Part shown: piece by piece, positions 39,321-53,600 of the stretch
Layout of the letters: each line of letters starts with the position of its first letter
Numbering within the stretch: position 1 is the first letter of the stretch
The notes under the pieces: generated by a model
What the model was told of the DNA's origin: nothing
What the model saw: the letters and a program-made list of their open reading frames with translations, nothing else
Database searches by the model: none
NCBI GenBank assembly: GCA_038380795.1
Contig: CM076267.1
Coordinates: forward strand, 21,164,001-21,228,000
Length of the DNA stretch: 64,000 bases
Source: Pyrocephalus nanus
Taxonomy: Eukaryota; Chordata; Aves; Passeriformes; Tyrannidae
Reading direction: 5' to 3'
Position numbers and translations under genes: made by a program

Positions 39321-39323
39321 AAG

Positions 39324-39470
39324 GATGCTGTGACAATATGCACTCTGGGAATAGGAACTGCTTTTGGAGAGTCCATTCTGGATAACACTCCTCGCCATGC
39401 TACCATCGTTACCAGAGAATATAGTGAGCTCCTTCGAATTGAACAGAAGGACTTTAAAGCACTGTGGGAG
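39324..39470 (+). CDS. RAPGEF4: RAPGEF4 coding exon 4 (residues 100-148, cNBD-A phosphate-binding cassette)
   Basis: The exon encodes [20 protein letters not shown] at residues 100-119, followed by NTPRHATIV and ending at FKALWE148. The FGES...PRHATIV stretch (about 113-128) is the phosphate-binding cassette of cNBD-A, and Arg123 is at the position that contacts the cAMP phosphate in this fold. It is 147 nt, a multiple of three, and phase 0 at both ends, so skipping it would remove 49 residues without a frameshift. The donor GAG|GTAAGT is a near-perfect match to consensus. The acceptor is unusual: a TTTA repeat ends directly at AAAG, described separately. Upstream in-frame codons (39198-39323) are intron. 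Confidence 0.96.
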
Positions 39471-42400
39471 GTAAGTTCAGATTTATTTGCAGTTAATGCA
39501 GAAAAAAATTACTTAAAAGGTTAAGTGTTTGTAATGAAATAAAAGCACAATTATACCATGAACAAAGTATAATTCTTTTAAATTAGTTTGGAAAAAGAGA
39601 AGTTTTTACTTCTCCTTAGTGCTTAATATTCTGCATGATTGCATACTCCTGTATTTCTTTCTTGTAGGCCTCTTCTAATGAAATAACTTACGTGAAATTT
39701 TTAGTAGAATTTATTTGTATACGGCAGGTGTTGCTTTCTTAGCCTTAAACTTGCTTTTATTACCAACATTTATGAGGAGAGTCTATCCTTAATATACTCG
39801 AAATTTTAAATTATTCTACTTTACTCTTGTCTCATCACCAGCTGTAAGGGGTTTAGAATTTGCAGATGGAACAAGATCACTTAAAAATTAACTTACTGAT
39901 TACATGTGAATTCCCTTAAAACTTTTTTTGTGGAGAATATAGTGCTGAGGTTTATCATTCTATAATCTGTGTGTACTTTGGTATCCACTCAGAGAAGACT
40001 TCATTAACATGTTACTGTGGAAAGTTACTGAACTTTGTCTGCATTTTTGTAAGCATTACATTTGGTTTGAGAAGTGTTCTGGTTCCTTTCGGCCTGGCCT
40101 ACACTCTTGCCAATTTGTACTGCCAGCTTGTTTTAAATGGTCACTGTACAAGTGTAGGTGTTGTGTAGAGCTGTCAGATCGTGTGACAGTGCCCTAAAGT
40201 TGCAGGTCTAGGGACAATAACTATATTTAAGAAATAGGTGCTGGTTGTAACATTTTAGTTCAGCTTCTCTCCTGAGTGCAGACAGATGGATTTTTTTTTT
40301 TTTTTTGCTTTCTATTCTTGAGAAAGAGCAGTATTATACTCCAAATAATTGTCCTAAAGCAGTACTCAAGTCAGAAAAAAAATCAAATCCACAACTAACC
40401 ACACTCATAGAGGAAACAGCGCTCCCATAACCTGTCTGCAGATATGTTACTATGAGCATAATTAATGGTGCAGCATGACCAAGGTGTGAAGGACCTCTGT
40501 GTGAATGAAACATGCTTGCCATTAATGCTCTGACAATATTAGAAATCATTCTTTGAATTGCATGGTCATGATTTGTACTGGGTTTTTTGGCGAGTTCTAC
40601 AGCTAAAATAAAATGCTAGTAAGGTCTTGTAGCAAATCTGAAGAATTTGACAAGGCAATATTTTTCTGCAGTTTATAATCTTTTTTTTCTACAGCAACTG
40701 CATTATAGTTTTAGGCCTTGGCATGAAAAGATTAAATATGCCAGTGGTCTCATCAGTTTTAACAGATGCAGCACTTGCCAGTGGTCAGAAATTTGATAAT
40801 GAAGACAGGGCATTACAAGATAATGATGGAGGAGACTAAGTCCAATTGTAGGTTTCCCCAGTAGTGTTTTTAAAAAGAAATCACTTTTAATTGGTATAAG
40901 CGTGGTCATTTCTCATATGTACATGAATGTACATTTTTGAAGTTGTTTTAAAACAAAAATGCCAACATCATTTGCTCTTTAGTCATCAATACAGTGTTGT
41001 TTCTAGCTATTTTGGTGAGTTTTTTTTATGATCGATGCTTTTGGGAAAGGTCATGTGTGTTGGAAGTACTGAGAGTGGTCATAGGAAGCTTTAGCACACA
41101 TCTTGTATGTTGCAGCTTTTATGAAGTTGTGCTGTGGAACATGTCACAAATGCTGCAGGTGTCAGTCACAGACCACAGTATGGGTTTGTGGTGCTTCTTT
41201 GCCTTTTGTGCCGTTTTGCAGTGAACTTTTGATATATTTTGGTGTGCTTTCTTTCAAGGATGCTATCCCTGTGCTCTCAGTAGAAAATTATGTCATGAAA
41301 TATAGCTTTGCTGGTTAGTCTGAGGTAGAATGAAGTTGTTCATTTTTTCAAGGCAGTATTTATTTCCTTAAAATCTGCTAATCCCAGAGCCTGCATAAGC
41401 TGCAGCTAAGGTATGATAAACTGAAAATGTTTAAAATAGACAGAAAATTATTTAAGAAAATTCCCCCAAAATATGCTAGCAATAGCAGCAGTAGTATATT
41501 ATTATTAATGTTATTGTTACCTGAAGAAAAGTAAATACTTTTCTAAAGAGAGACTTTTTTAATGTTATGGATGCTGCTTTGTTCTCTCTGCCTTATCCTA
41601 AGATTCATCTTTGCTGTGACAGTCCATGTGGGGAAATTGCTATTAGTAATATGACATGCCATTCAGATTTGTTTTAATGTGGTTTTAATGAAAACACACA
41701 CAAAGTCAAGAATAGATGATAGATATTTAATACCAGTGGTACCACAGAAAAAGGGGAAAACGCAACAGTGTCAGTGTCATTATAATCCAGATGTGCTAAA
41801 ACCTGAATTCTACTTCATGCAAATTTCAGCTCTCCAGATAATGAAAATTCAATTAATGAGAGAAGTTGTTTATCCAGAAAAAATACTGTTGAATAATTCC
41901 AAAACAATGTAATTGTGGTATTATAAGAACAAGCTAAATAAATTGAGAGGTTGGAATTCTTAAAATGGTTACAGATTTTACATATGTAGGATTTTTGTGA
42001 TTACTAATAAAAAGGGAAAAATACATTTTATACATGTTTTTTTTTCAGTTATTTGTCTGTTTTTCCTGAGGAAATTTACTTTTGTGGAAATTTGCCTTTT
42101 TCACTCTTTTTAGGGAAAGAACTAATCAAAATTCTGTTGGCTAGTTAAAGATTTTCGACCTAGGGAGCATGTAAAACTCAATACTGCAATTTTTAATATT
42201 CTTTCTTATTTTTAAATTGTGAATGTAATTTTGGAACATGAACCAGCATTTATTGATTCAGTATTGCCATTAATGTATTGGGCAGCTAATCTGAAATTCT
42301 AGGGCTAAGAGCTATGAACTATCTTCCTTTATAGTAAAAAGTTTTTAGTACTGAAACCTACTGATGAAGTTCACATTTGCAACACATAGTTTTCTGCCTC

Positions 42401-45400
42401 AAATCTATGCAGTTCTTTAAAAGACAAATATTTATTTATATTGCTTATGAAACTCTTAGTATATTCTGAAACTAGATTTTAAGAGAGAGAAAGATATAAT
42501 ACTTATCTATTTTAATTATTTCTAAGTTTAGAAAGAATTTTCAGAATCTCTGGAACTTCATAATGTGAATTTGCAGACTTTTTGAGTTTTGTTTAAATTG
42601 AAAAATAACTTATCCTGTATTAGCTGTATTGCTCTAAGAAATGATTGTATTGGCAGAATGAATCACAGATCAGATGTGGTTTATTGACATATTTAATACG
42701 CAATATACAGCCAAGTTACTTTCTTTAAGTACTATTGCAATTGAATCTATACCTGAAAAAGAGAGCGGCTACTTAACAGACTTTTTTCTTTTTTTTAAAT
42801 CAGTATTCTTCTGTCAGTTTTGTAAGTTTAAATACTCTTTGAGGAAAAGGAAGGGTATTCTTTATAAAAAATATAGTAAGATGTCTTCTGTAATACACAG
42901 AGCCCTTTAAGTACAGAAAGATTTCCTATGACCTTCAGTTCTAACAGTCAGGGAATGCTGGTCAAAGCAAATGATAGTGTCCTGAGAACAACAATTACCA
43001 GTTAAAAGGGCACAGTGTTGTCTCTGGTGGCCGTGTCTCTTGCAGTAGCATCCTGTTCGGGCACAGTGTTGAACCTCTGCGCTTGCTCATCCTCGGAGAC
43101 TTGTCTATCAACAGCTGTTACAGCAGATTAGAGGTGACGAAATCTCTGGTTGGATTCTCACACAGCTTAACACTGTTCCCTGATGAAGAAGCTCTAGGAG
43201 GTTGTGGGAGTCACTGGGATGTGCCTTTGTGCACCAGTTGTCCCCGGCTTTGGTCTCTGAGGAGCACTGACAAACACAAAGAAAGTTACTGGTTACTGTA
43301 GACTTCCAAGGTACTCTGTGAATTTGTAGGAAAAGGCACTATTTGCATTGATAAATACTTGCTTTCCTTCTTTAGCATTTATAAGTGTGATTGTGGTGCT
43401 AGCTACCTTGCCCAAAAATCTGTTCCAAAGCACAAAGGAAAATACATCCAAAAATAAACATGAAAGCAGAAGGCTACACGTGAGGAGCTCTGGTCATGCA
43501 CATCCTGTTGAGCCACTGGCTTGCTCCACCCCTAATAGCTGGCTTCTTTTAAACGGAGTAGGAGTGGATTCATTTGAACAGTGTGATCATTACAAAGTTC
43601 TCCATAGTTCATCCTCAAGCTTTGTCCGTTCATGCAGTTGCAAACTGATTCAAACCCAGACAGGAAGGGAGTGAATCTGCTGAGAGGTGACTTATTTTTA
43701 GAGGTCTTTCCTACCACAGTGTATTACTCAGCCTTCCTTGGATAACACACAAATAACCAATTTCCTTTTGTGTGGAATAAGATTATGTTAGAAGTTACTG
43801 AACATGCCTTGAGAAACATTTCAACCTGAGTAAATGAAGAACAGCTCTTACTTCGGTATGCAGTGACTTTGGAGAGAGGGAGACTTGGCCCCTGTAAGGT
43901 CAGAATGAATATTTTAATTATTTTTTTTAAAATTCATATTCAGCAGCACTTACACATCTTGTAGTCTGATAACTGTAGTGTAACTTGCTTCTTTTGCCCT
44001 TCTAGTGTTCATTCAGTAGCCCTCAGCAGACTTCACTGCTCTGTAATGATAGCTTTGGGAGAAGCAGCTTTCCTACCAACTTTGTTTTTTGAGCATTGTG
44101 AATGTTAGTTTTTAACTGAGCTAGTTCAAAAACAGATCTGTCAGAACAGAAGAAATTTTATGTGCCATTCCAGTGGAATGCTGCATAGAAAATAAATGTA
44201 TGAAATGACATGCTGCAGCACTGTTCAGTGAGGTTTCTGAATAAGGCTTAAGTTCATCAGAATTGAGACCACAGCTCTCAATGCATTTGCATGGAAGTTT
44301 GTTGCTTTAAGGTGTATCTAATCACACCCTTCATATCAAGGTATAATGTAATCCTATGCCTCATTTTATGTGCTGGGATTATGGCAGTAGGAGTTACGAA
44401 GGCACTGTAAAAATACATTAATTAATATGAACATGTAAGGATTTTCATTTGGTCTATCCATTTGGCCATATTTTAGGTACATTGTTTATCAAAGGATGTT
44501 ACTGTATCTTGTGGTGTTTTGGAGTGTAATGCAGTAGTAGCATTTCCTTTTCCTTGCCTTAGGCTGTTGGAAAATATATGTTGCATTGTTACTTGAGAAT
44601 GTTCTTGCTTCTTTCTCTAAGAGACTCCTGAATACTTCAACATATGTAAGGAGTATTAGAAATCTCATGTAAATGTCAGTACTTTCTAATACACCTTTTC
44701 ACCAATGAGTATTCCATACTAGAAATTCTTTCCAGTTCATTTGAGTGAGAGATTAAATTTGAACTGAGAAATGAAATACTGAAAGGGGGGAATCAAAGAA
44801 AAAAAAAAATCAGATTCATGTCCAGCCCCTTAACCATCAGCTTGATTTATGATATACCACTCTGCCCGTTTATTGCCCAGTAATCAATTGCAGAAGCCTC
44901 TGCTCTGATTTACTGATTTCCCATAGGCAAACAGATAAAGGTATGAAACTATAGTTAATAAAATACAGAATATTTAGCTTTGCAGGATGGGTGATCATGT
45001 GATTTAAAATAGTGAAGTGCTTGGAGACCCACAAAAGTATAAAAAGGTGGTCATGGAACACTCAGCTCTCTTTACCCGCTTCATGTCACACTCTCCATTG
45101 ACTGCTCAAATGATTCCATGATGATTTGTCTCTCTAATGGTGTTTTATTGTAAAAGTGATCAAATTGTGGTAGCCTGCATTTTCAGTGTAGCTGGAATAC
45201 TGTGTTCACCAACCTCCCAAATAGCCACCTTGGAAGAATAAGGAACAATTATTCCATGTTATGAGACACAGAATACAACACGGAAGGAAGACATGGAAGG
45301 ACCCAAGTGTATGGAATGTGTTGCTTTATGCTGTCTGCAAAGCTGATAACCAGTTCAAATTTGTATGCAAAGGAACAGAGCTAGTGTGACAGACATTGAA

Positions 45401-47460
45401 AAATGAAGTGATGATAGGCAAGAAGGAGATTTTTCCTGTAGGAACACATGGAAGGAGGAAGATTATAAAAAATGCCCCTGCCCAGCTTTACAATATGACA
45501 GTAAACACAGAACTGGCAAGATGTGAGCAAATCTTTGCAAACAGCTATCATCCCTCCTTCATACCTTCTGTGTTAATACTGGTAAAGCATTCAAGTAAGT
45601 AGCAGGGAAAGATTCTGAAACTGTTACTATAACAAGAAGTGCCAGATAGCACTCCCAGTTTTGCTGGTGTGAATTGACCATGTTTCAAGTGAATATAACA
45701 CAACTGCTTTGATCCACATGGAGCTAAATTGGGCAGAATCTGGCCTTTAGTGCTGCTGTTAGATTGGTTTTAACCATTTTTGTAATAAGGTTTTAGCTTT
45801 TTCTCGTTTTGCTTTGTCAAACATTTCTAATTTTAGCAAGTGATGCTCTGTCTAGTAGAGGAGATTTTGAACAAGTATGAAAGAGCATTTTATCCTCAGT
45901 AGCCAAACAAACATCAGAACGAGCCATGTTTGTCAGCATAACAACGCAGTGACTGCTGCTTTCATGCAGGTGTATTAGTCACTTCATAATTTAAGAATGG
46001 ATGAAGATTTTGTGAACACTGTTTATGACAGTGTTATCTCCTGAAGTGACCTTCCTGTCCACTGTCAGTGGAGAAAGTGATGTAGGAACTAGATTTTTCA
46101 CTTCAATAATGCAGCTTTTCTCTTGATGTGGTAGGTACTGATGGAACAAGTGTTTTGATAGAGTTTTGCTGTGAAATGTTCTTTGCTAAGTAATGGCATC
46201 ATGACTGAAAAGTTCATAATCAATAATTATCCACTCTATTTCAGATAATTTGCTATTATGTATTTGCCATTATGTACGACATTCAATATTGCCAATGAGG
46301 TAGAATTCTTGCAGAAGATCCAGTTAGTTTTAGCTCTGTGAGTGTCCCTTTCTTTGTTGTTATCCTTGTTTTAAGGTGACAGATAGTGGCACTTCAGACA
46401 CCCCTTAAGCAACTGAAAATACTGAAAAATAACAAGCTGGAAAGGTGGAAAGGACTGATCCTTCCTCATGTCTTCCTCATGTCTCTCTTCAGCAAACTTT
46501 CCTGGGGCACGTTCTTGTGTGTCAGCCCTACAATCAATTTGCATCTCAGTCTCCCAGTTTATTCCGAATTTCAACAGCAACACTGTGACTGTCACTGATC
46601 ACCGTGTGAGGTGGAATAAGGCTGTGTAGATGTGATTTCTCTTAAGCCATCCTACCATGTCATTGCTTTAAGGTGCAATTCTGAATCGCTGTAATAATGA
46701 CCATCATATTGAAGCCCCTGTTGAATCCTGTTATGCCAGATAAACTATGCAAAAAGATATTGCCATTCCTATTTACAGCCCTTGTAAATGTTTATATGTT
46801 TATTAGCACTTCAAAAGGTCTTAAATTATACTGCAGAAAGCTTGACTTATTTGAGGTTTCTTCTTTGATAAAAAGGAATAGAAACATCCAGAAAGCATGT
46901 CAGTCTCCCTGATAAGTAATGCCTTTATTGGTTTTCTCATATTTTATCATGGTTAGAGGTAAAGTTGAAAAATATGAATTTATCTGATTTTCAAGAAAGT
47001 AAATTATTTTGATTAATTTTTAAAATATTTAAATTACAGAAGAACATCTGACAAACTGAAATGAATACACTTAAAGTCTGCAGATGTTTTTCAGGCTGCA
47101 ATTTTTCTTGAAAGCTTTACTGCCAAACTTGCACTTTCTATAACCAGCTTTTTTATTAGCAAAGAAAGTGCTTTTCGTCCTCAGCAGATTGTATTATTAA
47201 ATGTGGTATCTCTAAGCATGATGTGCTAAATGGCAAAAACATATATTGCAAAACACAACTGGGAGCCTATGAATATTATTTCAAGATACAAATTTCTGGT
47301 CTCTCATCAGTTCATTTTTATTAAGTAAAAATGTCTTTCACAGAAGAATAATAAGATTTGAAGCTTATAAACCAGATTCTGGCTTTTTTTCCCAACATAC
47401 ATTTTAACTGTCAAATATCTGTCTGATTCTCATCTGTCACAGAGAGAAAAAAAGCTTAAC

Positions 47461-47600
47461 AGAATTATATCTTTGCAGATATGTGTGTGTAAATAATCTG
47501 CAATCTATCTAATCAGAATTATATCTTTGCAGATATGTGTGTGTAAATAATCTGCAATCTATCTAATCAGAATTATATCTTTGCAGATATGTATGTGTAT
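47461..47600. repeat. 54-bp tandem repeat, about 2.6 copies
   Basis: The unit starting AGAATTATATCTTTGCAGAT occurs at 47461, 47515 and 47569. The first two copies are identical over 54 bp. The third is partial and departs after about 30 bp, where GTGTGTG becomes GTATGTG. Each unit has a short TG run and an internal TTTGCAG. Confidence 0.95.
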
Positions 47601-50600
47601 ATGTTACTGCATTAATTTAGATTTGCCTTGTCAAACTTCTGTGTCATATTGCCTGGAGCTTTGGTTCTAGCTGGGTTTGTGGCTGGCAGTGCCCTTTCCT
47701 GTCTTAGAGTGGATACCAAAATGATCAGCTGCACAGGGCTTGGCTTACACTTCTCAGCTTCTGGATTTGACACAGATTGTTCTTCACTGTGGGGCCATAT
47801 GTGAATGAGGTTATTTCGGAGATTGACCCTTTCTGATCTTCTGTCCAGTGTTATCATCTCAGTCCTTCATTTCTTTTCAGATGAGTTGTGCTTTTTCTTC
47901 CTTGTGCAAGAGGTTAATCTATTACTACTGTTTGCCTCCAGGTTATTGAGAAAAATAGTAAGCCCTTAGAAGCTTCCTTTTAACACTGAGTTTTTGTTGC
48001 TTTTCAGCAGTTGATGTGGTTGTGTGTGCTATGGAGTGAGTGCATGCTTGCATCCTGCATTTGAATGGGTGCTTTCTGCACATACTGTATAATGGGTGAG
48101 GCAAATAATGTGATACCATTTCTTAGATCAATGGATATGTTTTAATATTGACATTTTAAAAATCCATTAGCTTAAAACTGCCAGCATTAAAAAAATTTAG
48201 AGATCTTTGATAATGAGATCTGTGGCAGTGGAAGATCTTATGCAGACTGACACAAACCGAAAGCAAGGCTATTGTATCAGAATATATATTATTACTTTTC
48301 ATTCTCACAGTTTTGTGTGGTTTATAAAATATTTTGTAAAAGTATTGTAAAAGTGTTCACTTTGAGGTAGTAAGAAAAATGAAACCTACAAGTTCTGTTT
48401 AGTGGATTGTAAATTCTTTCTTCCTTATGGAAGCACTCCCTTGAATGAGCATTCAGCAACTTAAAACTCTAAACGAGCCAAACCTCAGACATTATCAATT
48501 TATTAGGTATATGGATTAATAAATGGGTTCAAAAAGAGAGTGCTCCTTGCTTGCCTTAGACAGTGTGGTTCTGATAGATGTCTTTTCTTGGTCATAAGCA
48601 GAGCTGTAAAGTTCAATGTTTGCCCTTTCCTTTAGTCTGGTTCCTCCTCTCTTTTCATCCACGGTGAAACACTACCATATCAAAATCAATGAGCATTGTG
48701 AGATTTCAACACAGATAGTTACTAATTGCTTTCTTCTCCTTGTATGATATGCAGCACAGGCTGGTGGCAGCAGGGTTAAATTCTCAGTAATCTTGTCCAT
48801 TCTGTAATAGCTTCTATCCACTGACGTAGCTGGTATGACATGAGAGCAAGAGGCTGGAATCACTCAGATGATTTTGTGGTGGCTTAGTAGTTCAGGGGTG
48901 CTTAACAAAAGGGTCAGCCCAATCCGTGTGCTGAGGTAAAATGTATCAAAGCCTTACAAACTGTAAGCATCCCAGAGGTACACTTAAAAAGCAAGATATA
49001 GAAAACTAAGAACTGAATATGGAATATTTCTCCTGTAGCAGAAAATAAGAACTACAGGACTCATTCCCTTATCTTGTCATCTGTGCTGATTATGGCCAGT
49101 CCCAGATGTCAAGAAAAGAGAGAGATTTAAAAAACTGCAAATTGTCCATGTGTTTGCTCTTGAATCAATTCTTCAATCTGAGCAGTAAAACTCCAGCAGT
49201 TATGGTTCTCATGGTTAGTGGGTATTGCTCTAATTCCATTAGTTCAGTTTAGCTACAAAAGTCCTAGAAATATGTTCGCCAGTGATGTGAAAGGGCCTGC
49301 AGGCCTTCAGAAATATTTAAGTCTCAAGGGGATTTATGGAACAACCTGTTCATGGATAATTTTTTTCATTTTGGTGGGTGATAGTATATGTCACAAATAC
49401 TCAAGAAGAGCACATCTTCTAAGGCATGTATTCCATATACTTTTAAATTATGTAATGCATTGGATGTTCACAAAATTTGTATTTTCATCTAGTGTTTCTG
49501 TTAGAGGCTGTTGTTGAGGGCAGTGGTTTAGTGCAATATGTGAATTCATACCAACAGTCTGATGTGATGCTTAAGGCTCAGTTTCTTTGCCCTTCATCCT
49601 ATGTCTGATAAGACCAGTAGTGTGTATTTCCTCTGAACTCTGCTTAAAATACTTTCTCAGTTAAATCCCAAGTGAAGAAGTTAAAGCTAAAACTCACAAA
49701 TAAAAAGTTTGCACACTAGATATCTTCTGACTAAACTTCTGTTCATTTTAAATTACCCTGATAAAATACTCTTCCTTCTTGATGCTGTACATAGCTCAAA
49801 GCCAGGCTTGTATAACATTTGTTTGAGGGTGATAATCAGCATTGACAATTAAACCTTGCCATCCTGCATTTAGTACTTACTGATATAATTCAACTTGCTC
49901 ACATTTTAACCTCTGATCATTTTCTGAGTAATTTTGCATTCCACAGCTATCTTGGCATTAGAAAAATATCTTTTCTAGCTACCAATGCAAACCGTTTTCC
50001 TGTAATATTAACCAAAGCATACAAACAAACTGTATTCTGTTAATTGCCACAAAACCCTATCCACATTTTCCTGAGTAGAGGTTAGTGGAATCAGATACAA
50101 TATAATAGTTTTGTTTTAGCATAATAAAAATATGCATTACAATATGATTTTTGTATGACCTAGTCTTTGAGAAACTGAGTCCTTCAAAGAAGTCATGCTG
50201 TTCTGAAAGGACTGAGTTAGTTATAAAGGAACTTGTTTGAGTAACTTAGGCTTTTATGCTTAATTCTCTCTGGGGATAATGTTGGAGACTCTCAGTACAA
50301 TTAAGGAAAGATTAAAAGCTCAGTACAGACTTATTTTCTTTTTTCTTTCTTTCTGCCAATACCCTTCAAGCCTGTATCCTCTCTAGAAGCATGAAACATT
50401 TTTCAAATGCCTTTTTTCTTTCTGCCATTATTTCTCAAGCAGTTTTCTGGTATCTGTCTCTTCCACAGATTTATTAATATAATTTCTCTTTCTACGTTTG
50501 TCACTTTTGTTCCTGCTATCATGTAATGGAAGCTTTGTTGATCTCTGGTTGTGAGTTCATTGTTTATTTTTCCTTAGGTCTATCTGTGACATTTAGATCT

Positions 50601-53600
50601 TAACTAGTTAACCAGGAATCACAAAGCAGTTCGGAAATATATTCTTGCACTGCTGAATTGTGCCATCACTTAGAATTTCTTAGCACATTTGGTCTGCAGA
50701 GCTCAAGGAGTGAAATGTAGTAAAAGAGTAGACAATTAAGCAGATATGTCTGAGTACACTGATGGAGTAGGAGACTTGATTACTTGTACCTGTTCTACAA
50801 AATGTGTTACTGAAGAAGAGCTACACTTCAATCTGAGCATGTCACAGCTGGGGCATTTACCTGTGCTGTTCCTGTGGTATGGAAAGATTGTACAGAAAGA
50901 TTAAAACAGAAGTTCACATCAAAACTCATCTTTGCAGGTTTTTTCTGTCTGATGTGTTTACACACATCTGCCCTATAGAGGGTGTTGCTTCCATCTGATC
51001 TCATAGACAAAAAGTACTTGATGTTATTTTATTCTAAGAGACAGACTTTTCCTATTTTAAAAGCAGAAAATGTATTTTTCTCCTTTTTAACCTTTCTGAA
51101 GAATTATTTGGTATTTGACTTCAGAAACTGATGTATGCTACCAATCAGGTCACAAGTATTGATACTTGAGTGGATCGTTGTCATCTTTGCACAACGAAAT
51201 TATATGAAGGAGTGAGGCAGAGGAAATAGTGGAAATGCTTCAAGCCCTATCCGTGGTAGAAATACATATTTTGCTACTTTAAGAATTCCCTGAGATGCTG
51301 ATTTTACATGGGCATCCATACTGTTAATCCAAGTATCATTACAAAATGGTAGGTGAATTACCTTTACTTGTATCCATTAAGTGGACAATGTCTTTGGATA
51401 TGAATTGAGTTAATCTGTATTGAATACAAAGTAATAAATGGTTGTGATATCCCGAAGCAGACCATGAGGTATATTTTCCCTTCTTATTTAACAAAATAAT
51501 TCATACTACTGGTATGAAGTTTCTGCTTTTTAATGTGGAAGTAACCTGCAAAACATCCCAACCCTTGTGAAGCTGTTCTGTTGCAAGTAACTGCTGCAGG
51601 GAGATGGAGAGGTACTTTATTTCTTCTACTCCCCTGTGGTATAACAATGGCAAAGCTCACTCTCTGTGGTAGTACATTACAGATAATATCAAATGTCTAG
51701 AAAAAACAAGATTCTTGACTGTAATTGACTTATTTATTCTTCCTTGTCCCCAGCTAAAGCAAAGCCTTAGCATGATTCTTCTGTCTTCACCAATTAACAT
51801 TTCTGATGATTTTTCCTTTTAAGTATACCTTTCCTGCTAAAACTCTTCAGTCTATATATGCATATCATTTTCTGATAATGCTGCTGCTGCTTGTACAAAT
51901 GAAAATTAATATTCTAATATGCTTAGGAATACAGAAGGAAAGAGCAACTCTTACTTTGAAAGTGCTTAAAGTAATAATGAATGCTATCTTTATATTAGAT
52001 GCGTTCATTTTAAATGAACGTTTTTGAGTGGCTTGCTTTATATGAGTAGAATTTGCTAGAAAAGATGCCCTTGTGACTGTCCCCAAAATCAATTTTCTCA
52101 GCATGATGAAAATAAGTAGAAACATATATGGAAGTTTTGATACTATAGAAAGAAAATCTCTTAATGTTACTGGTTTTGTTTTCCAACTGTGCTGCATTAC
52201 TGGTCATGACTGTGCTGCTTTCTTCAGTGGGTCCTTTATCTTGGCATTTTTACTGCCACAGCAATGCTCATCTATTTACACTAGACATTACTCACAAATT
52301 GCTGCATAAGAGAAATGGGACTAAGATATTCCTATTTTGTTAGATGCTCTGCATGGTGAGAGAACAAGAGCGTGGATTAAGTGTTAAAACAACATGATAG
52401 AGTTCCAGTAAGTTTTGTTTACTCTCGTTTTAAGTGAAACCTGTCTACCTACACTAATTTCATTGCAGTAATGGACAGTAGAATGTGCTGTGCCTGTGGC
52501 CAAACACTCCACATACTGTGTCTTCTGTCCTTTGCTCTGACCAGTACCTGCTATTTCAGGAAAGACTGTATAAAAGCCTTCAAACTCTTTATGGATTATA
52601 AAAATAGTCTAACAGTATACCATACTGTATAAACAAAAAAGTGTCATGCTTTTTCCTCATCAATCTTCATGTGTAGGACTAGTTCTGTCCCTTCTTTTGG
52701 ATCTAAAATGATGTCTTTATTTAAAGAGAGCTTTATTTCCATTTCTCTCATTCAGTCTCTCCATCTCCCCTCTGAAGAGTCCATATTCTATGCTCTCTAA
52801 AGTTTTGTCTTTGCACATTTTAAATATCCATGCCAAGTGGCTTGTGAATGGGTGCTTCTTTTGGAGAAGCATTCCACAGCCAAGTACATCACATGCTACT
52901 AACAAATTTATTCTGATTTCCCCTACAGAATTTGTTTTCAGAGTTCATTCCTTGGTTCTTTTGTGTACTGCTTTGATGTCCCTCAGATGATTTCTCTCTG
53001 TCCTCAGTATTTATATGCTTCACTTTTTGCACACTGTGACTATATCTATGTTTTGTCATAATTAAAAATAGAATTACGTGGCTTCTTAAATTACCTAAAA
53101 TGCTATTGTGTGAGCTCTCTAGAACACAGAATTATAGGACCCTGCCTTTCATGTGTATCTGGAACAAATCTAATGTGATGTTTACTATCAGTTTTACCTG
53201 CCACAATTTGATAACTGCTGATAGAAGAGTATTTTGCCATTGTATTACAAAAAACTGTCACTAGTTAAGCTTACGTAGATAACTGTACAGTTAGAAATGA
53301 TGGCAGTGGGAGACATGCTGTATACTCTGTGTTCAGGATTATTGCTTCCTAGACTTTGCTCAGTCACTAGCTCTATGCAAGTGATATCTCCACTAAATTT
53401 TTCCAAATGTGTTTTATTTTTTATTTTTTGTTCATTTCTTAAATCTTCTTCTTCTCCAGTGTTTTCATGTTATCAATTTTTTTAGTCTCCCTTTGCAATT
53501 ATGAATAAAAAAAATCAGAGCCCCTTTGTTTAGTACTTCCTTAAACACCACCTTTTTATGTGTTGCCATGTTTCATTATCTTTTGTTTGCAGTCATTTAA

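Larger units (their letters stand above)
31321..39323 (+). other. RAPGEF4: RAPGEF4 intron 3
   Basis: 8003 bp, GTAAAA to the TTTA-rich acceptor. Contains the CpG-preserved block at 34253-34630 and a 21-nt near-palindrome at 33195-33215. Nothing else is recognised. Confidence 0.9.

Noticed and set aside
39198..39524. 108-codon frame as a gene of its own
   Set aside because: It is RAPGEF4 exon 4 read through into both flanking introns.
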